DNA of 37,535 bases, from contig JAURYJ010000036.1 in assembly GCA_030653985.1 (NCBI GenBank), positions 1 through 37,535 of the forward strand, in the 5' to 3' direction. The number at the start of each line of letters is the position of its first letter. The stretch's first letter is position 1. Below, piece after piece: positions 23,175 to 31,975 of the stretch. A program made the translations under genes and the position numbers. Below the pieces are notes generated by a model. The model saw only the letters and a program-made list of their open reading frames with translations, was not told the DNA's origin and searched no databases. The stretch comes from Methylobacter sp. (GTDB lineage: Bacteria; Pseudomonadota; Gammaproteobacteria; Methylococcales; Methylomonadaceae).

Positions 23175-24596
23175 ATGAATATCAAACATAACAATAGGCT
23201 TAAAAGAACTTCCTTGAGTCTGCTTAGCTCGGTTTTACTGATGGGCTTAGGCTCAAGCGCCCATGCCATTGGCCCCGTTGAAGTCCCGAAAACCTGGGGC
23301 GGGGATTTGGCTTCACGCCAGCGTTTAACCGGCGATTGGGGCGGCGTTAGGGATGAGATGGGCAAGAAGGGTGTGGTATTGGACGCCAACATGCTGTTAC
23401 TGCCGGACGGTGTTGCGACCGGGGGCAGGGATACCGGCGCCGAATTTTGGGGAAGCGTCGATTACTCCTTGACTCTGGATACCGACAAAATGGGGCTTTG
23501 GCCGGGCGGATTTTTCAAATTTCAAGGTATTTCCAGTTTTGGCAATACCCTGTATTACGACGCCGGAGCTGTGGTGCCTACCAATATGTCTTCACTACAT
23601 CCCATTTTCAACGAGGCAAGCAGCGGTTTGATGCAAGCGTCATACACGCAGTTTTTGAGTGAGCAGTTTGGTGTGACGATGGGGAAAATGAACCTGCTGG
23701 ATTTCACTCCGAACGAGTTCTATGGCAACTATAACACTCAATTCATGAATGCGGGGCTGAACCTGCCCATGGCCTATGCGATGGTGCCGATATCCGCCTA
23801 TGGCGGCGGCGTTATGGTGCTGCCGACGAAAGACATCACCTTGATGGCTTTGGCACTGGATGCCAGCGGTACGCCGGATGAAAACAACATCAGCAAGGCA
23901 TTCGATGACGGTGTGACGCTTGTCAGTGCAGTTAACGTCAAAATCAAGCCCTTTGGGCTGGTCGGCCACCAGGGTGTCAGTGGTGTTTGGAGCAACAAGT
24001 CCCGTTTGTCGCTTGATCAAGATCCTGCCAACCTGGGGCGTACGCTTTTGAATGAGCGTTATCCTTTCCTCGGTAATCCTGGCCCAGTACTTGAAAGGAT
24101 ACTCAATAAATTTTTTCCTGAATTGCTCATTCCGGTTCAGGCCGCCAACCGCAAGGATAATACGTGGTCGGTCGTCTATAGCTTCGATCAATACTTCTGG
24201 CAACCCGACGGCGACTCGAAACGCGGCCTCGGTGTTTTCTTTAGTTTTGGCGCCACCGATGGCAACCCCAACCCCATTCAATACAGCTATATGACGGGGA
24301 TAGGCGGAAAAGGCGTCTTCTCCGGGCGGCCTTACGATAGTTTTGGCATCGGCTGGGCGCGTACCCAGTTTAGTGACCAATTTGTGCCGTTATTACGCGA
24401 AAGATTGAATCTTGGCCTGGATCATGAAGATGCCATCGAGCTGTATTACTCGGTCGTGGTTACGCCATGGTTGAATGTGAGCCCGCATCTTCAGGTCATC
24501 AATTCCGGCCTCAGTAAGACGCTCAATGACAATAACCGGTTGCAGAATATGGATACAGCCGTTGAGGCCAGTTTGCGCATGAATATATTGTTTTAA
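23175..24596 (+). CDS. OprB family carbohydrate-selective porin
   Basis: A 473-residue outer-membrane porin. The signal peptide ends SSAHA before IGPVEVPKTWGG. The family hallmark is RQRLTGDWGGVRDEMGKKGV with VLDANMLL. The rest is beta-barrel sequence with repeated aromatic girdles and the end SLRMNILF with terminal Phe, as required for outer-membrane assembly. OprB porins take up sugars or other polar compounds. The gene follows the barrel protein by 74 bases and has an AGGAA ribosome site. It is thus plausible that it imports the substrate or exports the product of the sulfatase/lipase steps. Confidence 0.88.
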   Translation: MNIKHNNRLKRTSLSLLSSVLLMGLGSSAHAIGPVEVPKTWGGDLASRQRLTGDWGGVRDEMGKKGVVLDANMLLLPDGVATGGRDTGAEFWGSVDYSLTLDTDKMGLWPGGFFKFQGISSFGNTLYYDAGAVVPTNMSSLHPIFNEASSGLMQASYTQFLSEQFGVTMGKMNLLDFTPNEFYGNYNTQFMNAGLNLPMAYAMVPISAYGGGVMVLPTKDITLMALALDASGTPDENNISKAFDDGVTLVSAVNVKIKPFGLVGHQGVSGVWSNKSRLSLDQDPANLGRTLLNERYPFLGNPGPVLERILNKFFPELLIPVQAANRKDNTWSVVYSFDQYFWQPDGDSKRGLGVFFSFGATDGNPNPIQYSYMTGIGGKGVFSGRPYDSFGIGWARTQFSDQFVPLLRERLNLGLDHEDAIELYYSVVVTPWLNVSPHLQVINSGLSKTLNDNNRLQNMDTAVEASLRMNILF

Positions 24597-24807
24597 GGCA
24601 TTCCTGGACTGAGGTTAAGCAACCCTTAAAATCCCGTGCCGATGGTTTGGAAAGGTCGGGAGCACAATACGGCTCAGATACAACCGACCCTGTTTAGGTG
24701 AAGGTACGTTGCGGCGTAAGATTTTTTGAACGTCTTAGCTAAACCGTCGCCCAAGCAGCGAAGGCTAATGGATGCTTTTCAAGATAATAGAACGTTGGGG
24801 GAATTAT

Positions 24808-25590
24808 ATGATCGATATTGTTAGTCTTGCAGCGTTGCCTTCACTGGGCTTGTTCCTCGGCATGCTGCTGGCCATAGAGGTCGGCAGGCGTTTAGGCATT
24901 CAAAGTCAGACGGACGATCAGAAAAAAGATAAAGCCTCCGCCGGTTTGATCGACGGTGCCATTTTTGGATTGATGGGCTTATTGATTGCTTTTACTTTCT
25001 CCGGGGCAACCTCGCGCTTGGATCATCGCCGGGAATTGGTGATGAACGAGGCCAATGCGATGGGAACCGCTTATCTGCGGTTGAATCTGCTGCCGGTTGA
25101 GATGCAGCGGCCGCTGCGCGATTTGTTCCGGCAATACCTGGATGCGCGTATAGATGTGTTTCAAAAACTGCCCGACATGGCGGCGGTGGAAGCCAGCTTG
25201 GTCAGAGCCAATAATTTACAAAGCCAAATCTGGCCGATGGCGGTCGAGGCCTGTCAAGCATCCGGATCGGTGCCGGCGACTACGCTGCTGCTGTCGGCGT
25301 TGAATGAGATGTTCGATATGGCGACCTTGCGCACGACCACTTCGCGAATGATGCATCCGCCGTTGGTGATCTTCATGATGTTGTTTGTCTTGGCGTTGCT
25401 CAGTTCGCTGCTGGCGGGTTATTCGCTGGGGAATAACCGGGACAGTAACCGGTTTCATGTCATCGGTTTTACCGCCATCATAGCGGTGACGGTTTATGTC
25501 ATACTCGACATCGAATATCCGCGCGTCGGCATGATTCGGGTGGACGCCGTGGATCAGGTGCTGATCGAGCTGCGGAACAGCATGCAATGA
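24808..25590 (+). CDS. DUF4239 (bestrophin-like) membrane protein
   Basis: A 260-residue inner-membrane protein with four segments (about 5-22, 47-65, 182-204 and 216-234). The signature RRELVMNEANAMGTAYLRL after the second segment and the ending MIRVDAVDQVLIELRNSM are characteristic of DUF4239, a family distantly related to bestrophin-type channels. The function is unknown, possibly an anion channel. ATG 24808 is preferred because of a GGGGGA ribosome site 6 bases upstream; an ATG at 24772 in frame lacks one. It begins the second half of the cluster after a 211-base gap in which no sigma-54 promoter was found. Confidence 0.8.
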   Translation: MIDIVSLAALPSLGLFLGMLLAIEVGRRLGIQSQTDDQKKDKASAGLIDGAIFGLMGLLIAFTFSGATSRLDHRRELVMNEANAMGTAYLRLNLLPVEMQRPLRDLFRQYLDARIDVFQKLPDMAAVEASLVRANNLQSQIWPMAVEACQASGSVPATTLLLSALNEMFDMATLRTTTSRMMHPPLVIFMMLFVLALLSSLLAGYSLGNNRDSNRFHVIGFTAIIAVTVYVILDIEYPRVGMIRVDAVDQVLIELRNSMQ

Positions 25591-25639
25591 CGGCGTTTAA
25601 GCGCTCGCCGGTTGTCGGAAAACAGGTCGCAGATTTGCC

Positions 25640-27889
25640 ATGAAGGCTTCTTTAAACCGCAAGTATTTAGGATTCGCCGCTCTGGGGTTGCTGGTGCTGT
25701 TAGGGGCAGGGGGCGCTTGGTTTTACGGGTACCCGCCTGCAAGTCGGGCCACGGTTGCGCCGGTCTCAGATGCTTTGAAAATCCAGCCGACTTTCGCCGG
25801 TAGAGCCGCGTGCGCCGGTTGCCATGCCGAGCAAGACCAGCTTTGGCAAGGTTCGCATCATGATTTGGCCATGCAGGACGTCAGCGAAAGCACGGTGCTT
25901 GGCGATTTTCAGAATGCCGAATTCAGCAAAGACGGCGTGGTCTCGCGTTTCTTCCGCCAAAACGGCCGTTTTCTGGTCAACACCGATGGCCCGGATGGCA
26001 AGTTGGCCGACTTTGAAATCAAGTACACCTTCGGCGTCGCGCCGCTGCAGCAATACCTGATCGAGCTTCCGGGCGGCAAGCTGCAAGCGCTGTCCATTGC
26101 CTGGGATAGCCGAACCAAAGAGCAGGGCGGACAACGTTGGTTTCATTTGTATGCCAACGAAAAAATCGACCATAGCGATGAATTGCACTGGACCCGGCGC
26201 TCGCAGAACTGGAATTTCATGTGCGCTGAATGTCATTCCACCCATGTTCAAAAAAATTACGATGCCTCCAACCGCACCTATCACAGCACTTGGTCGGAAA
26301 TCGATGTGTCTTGCGAAGCCTGTCATGGTCCCGGTTCTGGGCATGTGGCCTGGGCTAAGCATGAGTCCGGTTTTGAAAATGTGGATGCTAAAACTAAGGG
26401 CTTGCTGGTACTTTTGAACGAGCGGCGCGGCGCGGCTTGGGTCATTGATCCGCAAACGGGCAACGGTCAGCGTAATACCCCGCGCGGTGGAGATACAGAA
26501 ATCGAGGTCTGTGCCCGTTGCCATTCGCGACGTGCGCAGCTGCTGGGCGATTACCGACATGGGCGCTTGATGGATACCCATTTACCTTCATTGCTGAGGC
26601 AATCGCTGTACCACGCCGATGGCCAGATTGACGCTGAAGTCTATGAATACGGCTCGTTTCTGCAAAGCAAAATGTATCAAGCCGGTGTGACCTGCAGCGA
26701 TTGCCACGAACCGCACAGTCTCAAATTGCGTGTCGCCGATAACGGCACTTGTTTGCAATGCCATGCCGCCGACAAGTATGACGATGCCAAGCACCATTTC
26801 CATGTCCGGGATTCAGCCGGCTCTCAGTGTGTCGACTGCCACATGCCGACTAATACCTATATGGGTGTGGATGTCCGCCACGATCATGGCTTTCGTATCC
26901 CGCGCCCCGATCTATCCGAGAAACTCGGCAGCCCCAATGCCTGTAACGCCTGTCATGCCGATAAGACAGCGCAATGGGCGGCGGACACCGTAAAAAGATG
27001 GTACGGGCATCAGCCCAAGGGCTATCAGAATTATGCCGAAGCCTTGCATGCCGCGCGAGTTGGCGACGCAGATGCGACCGCTCGCTTGTTGGTCTTAGTG
27101 CAAGACAAAAGCCAACCGGCTATCGCGCGTGCCACTGCAATCTCGGAATTGGCCGTCAGTCTGACGCCGGAGCAACTGGCCGTTTTGATCCAGGCCTTGC
27201 AAGATGCCGATCCCTTGTTGCGCAGCGCGGCACTGGAAGCCATGCAGCAACTGCCGCCGGAACAACGCTGGCCGCTCGCCCATGACAGGCTGCGCGATCC
27301 CGTACCTTCGGTGCGTGCATTGGCCGGGGCGGCATTGGCAGGCCTTGCTCCAGCAAACATTTCCGCTGCCGATCAGGCCGACTACGCCTCGGCCAGCAGC
27401 GATTATTTAAATTCGTTGGATTTGAATGCCGACGATCCGGCCGCTCAAGTCAATCGGGGCAATTTTTATGCAGCCCGGAACGAGGTGGCGTTAGCCGAAC
27501 GGGCTTATCGGGAGGCCTTGCGGCTTGATCCTGATTTTGTGATGGCTTACATGAATTTGGCCGATCTTTTTCGCCAGGCCCGGCGCGATAGCGAAGGGCT
27601 ATCCGTGCTTGAACAAGGCTTGGCCAGATTACCGGACGCGGCCGATTTGCATCACAGTTTGGGCTTGTTACAGGTCAGACGGAAAAACACTGCGGAGGCG
27701 CTGAAGTCTTTGGAACGCGCGGTCAAATTGGCACCTAAGCAACCTCGGTTCAGCTATGTCTACGCGATGGCGCTGATCAACGTCGGACGCACGCGGGATG
27801 CGCGGGATGTCGTCCGCTCCGCGTTGACGGCGACGCTGAACGATCCCGCTTTAAATGCATTAAATTCACAATTCACCACAGAGGAATAA
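25640..27889 (+). CDS. Octahaem cytochrome c with HEAT and TPR repeats
   Basis: A 749-residue membrane-anchored periplasmic protein. After an N-terminal anchor (about 9-30) come eight haem c sites: CAGCH (58-62), CAECH, CEACH, CARCH, CSDCH, CLQCH, CVDCH and CNACH, all in the first 440 residues. A HEAT-like segment (about 475-570, LVQDKSQPAIARATAISELA and following) and at least three TPRs (about 590-745, VNRGNFYAARNEVALAERAY and following) complete it. The haem domain resembles cytochrome c554-type multihaem proteins; the repeats are probably protein-binding. It likely carries electrons in a periplasmic complex. No catalytic partner is encoded next to it. This gene and the SYLF gene are 3 bases apart. 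Confidence 0.85.
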   Translation: MKASLNRKYLGFAALGLLVLLGAGGAWFYGYPPASRATVAPVSDALKIQPTFAGRAACAGCHAEQDQLWQGSHHDLAMQDVSESTVLGDFQNAEFSKDGVVSRFFRQNGRFLVNTDGPDGKLADFEIKYTFGVAPLQQYLIELPGGKLQALSIAWDSRTKEQGGQRWFHLYANEKIDHSDELHWTRRSQNWNFMCAECHSTHVQKNYDASNRTYHSTWSEIDVSCEACHGPGSGHVAWAKHESGFENVDAKTKGLLVLLNERRGAAWVIDPQTGNGQRNTPRGGDTEIEVCARCHSRRAQLLGDYRHGRLMDTHLPSLLRQSLYHADGQIDAEVYEYGSFLQSKMYQAGVTCSDCHEPHSLKLRVADNGTCLQCHAADKYDDAKHHFHVRDSAGSQCVDCHMPTNTYMGVDVRHDHGFRIPRPDLSEKLGSPNACNACHADKTAQWAADTVKRWYGHQPKGYQNYAEALHAARVGDADATARLLVLVQDKSQPAIARATAISELAVSLTPEQLAVLIQALQDADPLLRSAALEAMQQLPPEQRWPLAHDRLRDPVPSVRALAGAALAGLAPANISAADQADYASASSDYLNSLDLNADDPAAQVNRGNFYAARNEVALAERAYREALRLDPDFVMAYMNLADLFRQARRDSEGLSVLEQGLARLPDAADLHHSLGLLQVRRKNTAEALKSLERAVKLAPKQPRFSYVYAMALINVGRTRDARDVVRSALTATLNDPALNALNSQFTTEE

Positions 27890-27892
27890 ATC

Positions 27893-28498
27893 ATGAAAAT
27901 AGTAATCCAATCCCGTCAAGTCCATGCTCAACCCGGATTCAGGCTCATTGCTTGTCTAGTCTTGATCATGTCGTCAATACTGAGCGGTTGTCAGTCCATG
28001 GGCGGATCACAGGCCGATTCGTATGCCAACGCGGCTCAAATTGACCGCGAAGTGGATGCCGCTTTGCATAAACTTTACGAAACCACGCCATCGGCCAGAA
28101 CGCTGGCGGCAAAAGCCAGAGGTATTCTGGTGTTTCCGAATGTAGTCAGGGCCGGTTTTATCGGCGGGGCCGAATACGGCAAGGGAGCCATGCGGAAAGG
28201 CGGCAGGACCACCGGTTATTACAACATCGTTGCAGGCTCTTATGGCTTGCAAGCCGGCGTGCAATCCTTTAGTTACGCCATGTTCTTCATGAACGACGCG
28301 GCCATAGCCAGCCTGAATAGCGCCAAAGGTCTGGAAGTGGGTGTCGGCCCCAGCATCGTGGTGCTGGATGAAGGCAAGGCCAAGATGGCAACCACCACCA
28401 CCTTGCGGGACGATGTCTATGCCTTTGTGTTTGGCCAACGTGGTTTGATGGCTGGTTTGGGTATACAGGGCTCAAAAATTACCCGCATCAATCCATAG
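27893..28498 (+). CDS. SYLF/YSC84-domain lipoprotein
   Basis: A 201-residue lipoprotein; the signal ends IMSSILSGC. The mature part is a SYLF (Ysc84-type lipid-binding) domain: RTLAAKARGILVFPNVVRAG, FIGGAEYGKG, GYYNIVAGSYGLQAGVQSFS, and the ending VYAFVFGQRGLMAGLGIQGS are characteristic. Bacterial members are periplasmic or outer-membrane proteins of uncertain function that may bind phospholipids. GAGGA lies 9 bases before the ATG, and the gene follows the cytochrome gene by 3 bases, so the two are cotranscribed. Confidence 0.9.
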   Translation: MKIVIQSRQVHAQPGFRLIACLVLIMSSILSGCQSMGGSQADSYANAAQIDREVDAALHKLYETTPSARTLAAKARGILVFPNVVRAGFIGGAEYGKGAMRKGGRTTGYYNIVAGSYGLQAGVQSFSYAMFFMNDAAIASLNSAKGLEVGVGPSIVVLDEGKAKMATTTTLRDDVYAFVFGQRGLMAGLGIQGSKITRINP

Positions 28499-28531
28499 CA
28501 TCAACTGACTATTATTTAAGGAGAATTAAAA

Positions 28532-29236
28532 ATGACTGGTAATAACAAGCAGAATTTCATCGGTATTTTGGGGCTGACCTTGATGGTAGGGGTGTCCGCG
28601 TGTACGCCGATCAAACAGGCGCGTAACGTCGAAGCATCCGGATTTTTAGGCGATTATTCGGCTTTGCGTGAAGGGCAAAACGGCGAGGCGCTGAAGATTT
28701 ACCTGAATCCAAAGTATCAACAAACCTGTAAAACCTATGACAAGGTGTTGATCGAACCGGTCGGTATCTGGGTTGGCAAAAATTCCGATACGGCCACCCT
28801 ATCTCGGGAAGACAAGCAAATGCTGGTCAATCACCTGCATGGTTCGCTGGTCAACGAATTGGGTAAACACTATCAAATCGTCAATACGGTTCAGCCCGGC
28901 ACTTTACGGATCAAAACCGCAATCACCGAAGCCGAAGGCTCCTGGGTGGCATTGGATACCGTGTCATCGTTCGTGCCGCAGTTGTTGGTGATGTCCAAGC
29001 TGAAAGAAATTGCGACCGGAACCGGCTCTTTTGTCGGTAAGGCTAGCGGTGAAGTTGAAATTACCGATGCCAACAGCGGCGAACGCCTGGCTGCGGCTGT
29101 TGATCGCATGGTCGGCAATAAGTCGGTTACCGGTGTTTCCAGCAAATGGGATGATGTTACCCGGACATTTGATGATTGGTCGGATCGCATGGCTTACAGG
29201 CTGGAGAACTGTGGTGCTAATCGCCCCGAACGATAA
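28532..29236 (+). CDS. DUF3313 family lipoprotein
   Basis: A 234-residue lipoprotein; signal IGILGLTLMVGVSAC. The mature protein shows the DUF3313 pattern: ARNVEASGFLGDYSALREGQ near the mature N-terminus (FLxDYSxL is the family hallmark), a central YDKVLIEPVGIW, and a C-terminal FDDWSDRMAYRLENC. The function is unknown; members are found in the envelope of many proteobacteria. AGGAG lies upstream of the ATG. It belongs to the continuous plus-strand series with SYLF and glycine-zipper genes. Confidence 0.88.
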   Translation: MTGNNKQNFIGILGLTLMVGVSACTPIKQARNVEASGFLGDYSALREGQNGEALKIYLNPKYQQTCKTYDKVLIEPVGIWVGKNSDTATLSREDKQMLVNHLHGSLVNELGKHYQIVNTVQPGTLRIKTAITEAEGSWVALDTVSSFVPQLLVMSKLKEIATGTGSFVGKASGEVEITDANSGERLAAAVDRMVGNKSVTGVSSKWDDVTRTFDDWSDRMAYRLENCGANRPER

Positions 29237-29285
29237 AGGTTCGACCCGACAATACGCATATCACTCATTCAAGTAGGCAAAAAAA

Positions 29286-29750
29286 ATGAATATAACCTAT
29301 CGAACAATCCGTCACATCATGACCTGTGCTGTTTTATTGGGTGCGGGCCCGATGAATGCCGAGGCTCAGCTGATGATTTATCCGGCCGCTGGGCAAAATT
29401 CACAGCAACAGCAACAGGATCAATATAACTGCCATAACTGGTCTGTGCAGCAATCCGGTTATGATCCCGCTAATCCGTCTGCACAAAGCTCAGGCCCAAG
29501 CTTTGGCAGTGCTTCGAAGGAAACGGTCAAGGGCGGGGCGCGCGGCGCTGCTGCAGGCGCTGCCATCGGAGCGATTGCCGGCGACGCCGGTAAGGGCGCC
29601 GCCATTGGCGCCGCTGGAGGCGCTTTGAAGCGTGGTTTTCAGGAGCGCGACCGGCAGCAGCAAGCCGCGTCCGCGCCACCGCCTGGACTTGATAATTACA
29701 ATCGGGCGATGAAATCCTGTCTGGGCGCATTGGGTTATTCGGTCAATTAA
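29286..29750 (+). CDS. Glycine-zipper exported protein
   Basis: A 154-residue exported protein: signal sequence ending NAEA, a Gln-rich segment, and a glycine zipper AAAGAAIGAIAGDAGKGAAI followed by GAAGGAL, which suits insertion in a membrane or self-association (YMGG-like/glycine zipper family). Two further conserved features are the NCHNWSVQQSGYDPA segment and the C-terminal NYNRAMKSCLGALGYSV, each with one Cys that may form a disulphide. Proteins with this layout are common in proteobacterial envelope clusters, without known function. Confidence 0.8.
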   Translation: MNITYRTIRHIMTCAVLLGAGPMNAEAQLMIYPAAGQNSQQQQQDQYNCHNWSVQQSGYDPANPSAQSSGPSFGSASKETVKGGARGAAAGAAIGAIAGDAGKGAAIGAAGGALKRGFQERDRQQQAASAPPPGLDNYNRAMKSCLGALGYSVN

Positions 29751-29755
29751 TTGCG

Positions 29756-30132
29756 CCTAATTTGACCCTCTCCGACCAGCGCCTTCGTTGCACTATTACG
29801 CTTGGCATCGCTTATGGCTTGCCGGTGCGCAAGGCGTTGGCGTTGGTCGAGAGTGCGGCCAGTAAAAATCCTTAGGTGCTGAAAATTCCAGAGCCCGATG
29901 TTTATCTGCAAGAGTTTGCGGACAGTGCCTTGAGCTTGCGTTTGGATTTTTGGGCCGATCTGCTGGTGCAACCCAAGCGTATGCGCCTGATGAGCGGCTG
30001 CGGATCGAAGAGTTGTTCAGCCAAAATGGAATTTTGCTGGCCTTCCCGCAACGCGACGTGCATTTAGATATAGTTCAGCCCGTCAAGGTGGAATTGACTA
30101 CGGGCGTGAGTCAAGTGGGCGGTGCGGCATGA
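29756..30132 (+). pseudogene. MscS-type mechanosensitive channel remnant
   Basis: One frame reads LTLSDQRLR and GIAYGLPVRKALALVESAAS, then hits TAG (29873-29875) and continues VLKIPEPDVYLQEFADSALS with LRLDFWADLL. Near 29985 the frame shifts, and a second frame continues DERLRIEELFSQNGILLAFP then QRDVHL to the TGA at 30130-30132. Together they form the C-terminal cytoplasmic domain of an MscS family channel, including the typical YG-x-PVRKAL start and IPFPQRDVHL-like end. The pore domain is absent. The gene is thus broken by truncation, a nonsense codon and a frameshift. Confidence 0.85.
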
Positions 30133-30250
30133 AAAGAAGTTGGCAGTGGAGCGTTACTCCGACTCAAATCGTTTGGCGTTCGCGGATAGCCATAGTGTTG
30201 TCCTCAACGAGCGCCTATCAGTTTAATCCCATCACCTAAGGAGGTGAGTT

Positions 30251-31105
30251 ATGAATAAAACACTACAGACAGCAATAGGCAGCGTATTGAGCGCGTCGAT
30301 TCTGACAGCGCTTGTGGGTTGCGCAGAGCAGCAGACGGTGACTCATCCACAGACGTGGACTGCCCAGGAAGCCGGTGTGCAAGCCGGGCCGGAGCCTACG
30401 GATGCCAAGGGTATTCTGTTGCGCATGGCTAATTATATAGCCAAGGCACCGAACTTTACCGTCAATCTTAGCGACAGCTATGACACCGTGCAGGCGTCAG
30501 GCGAAAAAATTGAGTTTTCCGCCACCCGCAAAGTCATTGTCAGTCGACCCAATGGCTTACGGGTCGAACGCGAGGAAAGCGACGGCAACAAGCATATCCT
30601 ATTGTACGACGGCAAGGATCTCACGGTATTCAGTCCCGTCGAAAACGTGTATGCGCAGACGGCCAAAATCGGTGGTATCGACGAAGCGGTCAGGTATTTT
30701 TTGAGGGATCTGAATATGAGGCTGCCGCTTGCCATGCTGCTGGTTAGCCAGTTGCCGGCCGAGTTGGAGCGCAGAACCGAATCGCTTGATTATATAGAAA
30801 AGACCACGATTCACGGGCAAGCCGCGCATCATTTGGCCGCACGCACGGAGACTGTCGATTATCAAGTCTGGATTGCGGAAGGGGCAAAGCCGTTGCCACT
30901 GCGGGTGGTGTTGACGTACAAGCTGGCGGACGGTCAGCCGCAGTTCAGGGCGCAATTTTCCGATTGGAATTTGGCGCCGCAAATCGACGCTGCGCAGTTC
31001 GCCTTTACGCCAGCCGAAGGCGCTAAGAAAATTGCCTTCCTGGCGCAATTGCCCAGCATCGTACCAGGCACCTCTGAATACTCAGCACATCCGGGAGAAA
31101 AATAA
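30251..31105 (+). CDS. DUF2092 family lipoprotein
   Basis: A 284-residue lipoprotein with the signal SASILTALVGC. The mature part matches DUF2092, a family with a LolA/LolB-like fold: ILLRMANYIAKAPNFTVNLS, FSATRKVIVSRPNGLRVERE, LLYDGKDLTVFSPVENVYAQ, and the closing FAFTPAEGAKKI. Relatives may bind lipid or hydrophobic molecules in the periplasm, but this is not shown. A strong AAGGAGGTG ribosome site precedes the ATG. Its stop overlaps the start of the next gene (TAATG), so the two are coupled. Confidence 0.88.
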   Translation: MNKTLQTAIGSVLSASILTALVGCAEQQTVTHPQTWTAQEAGVQAGPEPTDAKGILLRMANYIAKAPNFTVNLSDSYDTVQASGEKIEFSATRKVIVSRPNGLRVEREESDGNKHILLYDGKDLTVFSPVENVYAQTAKIGGIDEAVRYFLRDLNMRLPLAMLLVSQLPAELERRTESLDYIEKTTIHGQAAHHLAARTETVDYQVWIAEGAKPLPLRVVLTYKLADGQPQFRAQFSDWNLAPQIDAAQFAFTPAEGAKKIAFLAQLPSIVPGTSEYSAHPGEK

Positions 31106-31956
31106 TGAACGCAAAACTTAATTCGATTGTTACTGCGATGACGGCTACATTGATTATCTTTACCGTCAGTGTGGACGTTGCTTCCGCCCGTGGATTAGGC
31201 GGAGGAGGTGGTGGAGCTGCGCGCGGTGGCGCGGGCGGCGGCGCGGGTGGTTTTTCCCGTGGTGGAGCGGCGGCAAGCGGCAGTTTCTCTGCGGGTGCGG
31301 GACGAGCTGGTGCTATGAGCGCTGGCAACTCCGCTGCTTCTGCCTCCATGGCTTCCAGCCGTTCGCAGGCTGCGGGGTCGGTTTCTGCAAATAGGACTGT
31401 AGCCGCTTCAACGGCATCCACTAATCGAGCCGCGACCCAGCAAGGCAGGCAATCCACATCAACGGGAAATCAGGCGCAACGGCAAGAATCCCAGTCGCAG
31501 AACCTATCTCAACGCCAAGCCTACTCGAGTGAAAATATCGAAACGCGTCAGCAGGAGAGCACGAGTCGATCGCAAAGTCGGCAGCAAACCGCCCAGAACT
31601 ATCACGGAGGTGCTTATCGTCCACCGGCAGGATACTATCCACCACCACAAGGCTACTACAATGAAAATCATTGGGACGATGGCGAAGTGGCGGCTGTAGC
31701 GGTCGGCGCGGCTGCGGTGGGTGCGATGGCGGGTTATGCGGTCGGCCAGTCTAACACCACCCAAACCACGGCCCCGGCACCGTCCACCACCGTGGTCTAT
31801 ACGACCCCGCCGCCTGCCGCCTCGGGAGGATTGCCTTGCAGCCCAAACACTACCGTGGTTCAAGGGGTGACCTATTATCAATGCGGCACCTCTTGGTATA
31901 CGCAGGCTTATGGCGCCAACGGCGTGCTATATACGCCGGTACCGGCGCCTAACTAA
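31105..31956 (+). CDS. Low-complexity Gly/Ala/Ser/Gln-rich exported protein
   Basis: A 283-residue exported protein. After a signal peptide ending in SARG there is a Gly-rich stretch, then a Ser/Ala/Gln-rich region of about 120 residues, a Pro/Tyr segment (PPAGYYPPPQGYYNENHWD), a hydrophobic Ala/Gly segment (VAAVAVGAAAVGAMAGYAVG) and a conserved end with two Cys, VQGVTYYQCGTSWYTQAYG and PVPAP. The ending resembles a small SH3-like module found at the C-terminus of several exported proteobacterial proteins. The role is unknown, perhaps an envelope scaffold. It is translationally coupled to the DUF2092 gene and followed by a terminator-like hairpin. Confidence 0.75.
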   Translation: MNAKLNSIVTAMTATLIIFTVSVDVASARGLGGGGGGAARGGAGGGAGGFSRGGAAASGSFSAGAGRAGAMSAGNSAASASMASSRSQAAGSVSANRTVAASTASTNRAATQQGRQSTSTGNQAQRQESQSQNLSQRQAYSSENIETRQQESTSRSQSRQQTAQNYHGGAYRPPAGYYPPPQGYYNENHWDDGEVAAVAVGAAAVGAMAGYAVGQSNTTQTTAPAPSTTVVYTTPPPAASGGLPCSPNTTVVQGVTYYQCGTSWYTQAYGANGVLYTPVPAPN

Positions 31957-31974
31957 CGGGAGGCCGGTTTTTTT
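31942..31974 (+). terminator. Candidate rho-independent terminator
   Basis: CCGGCGCCT (31942-31950) pairs with AGGCCGG (31961-31967) with a two-base bulge and is followed by seven T (31968-31974). It overlaps the stop codon of the preceding gene and ends one base before the ATG of the decayed transporter gene. If it works, the cluster's transcript ends here. A competing perfect palindrome CGCCGGTACCGGCG lies at 31934-31947. Confidence 0.5.
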
Positions 31975-31975
31975 C

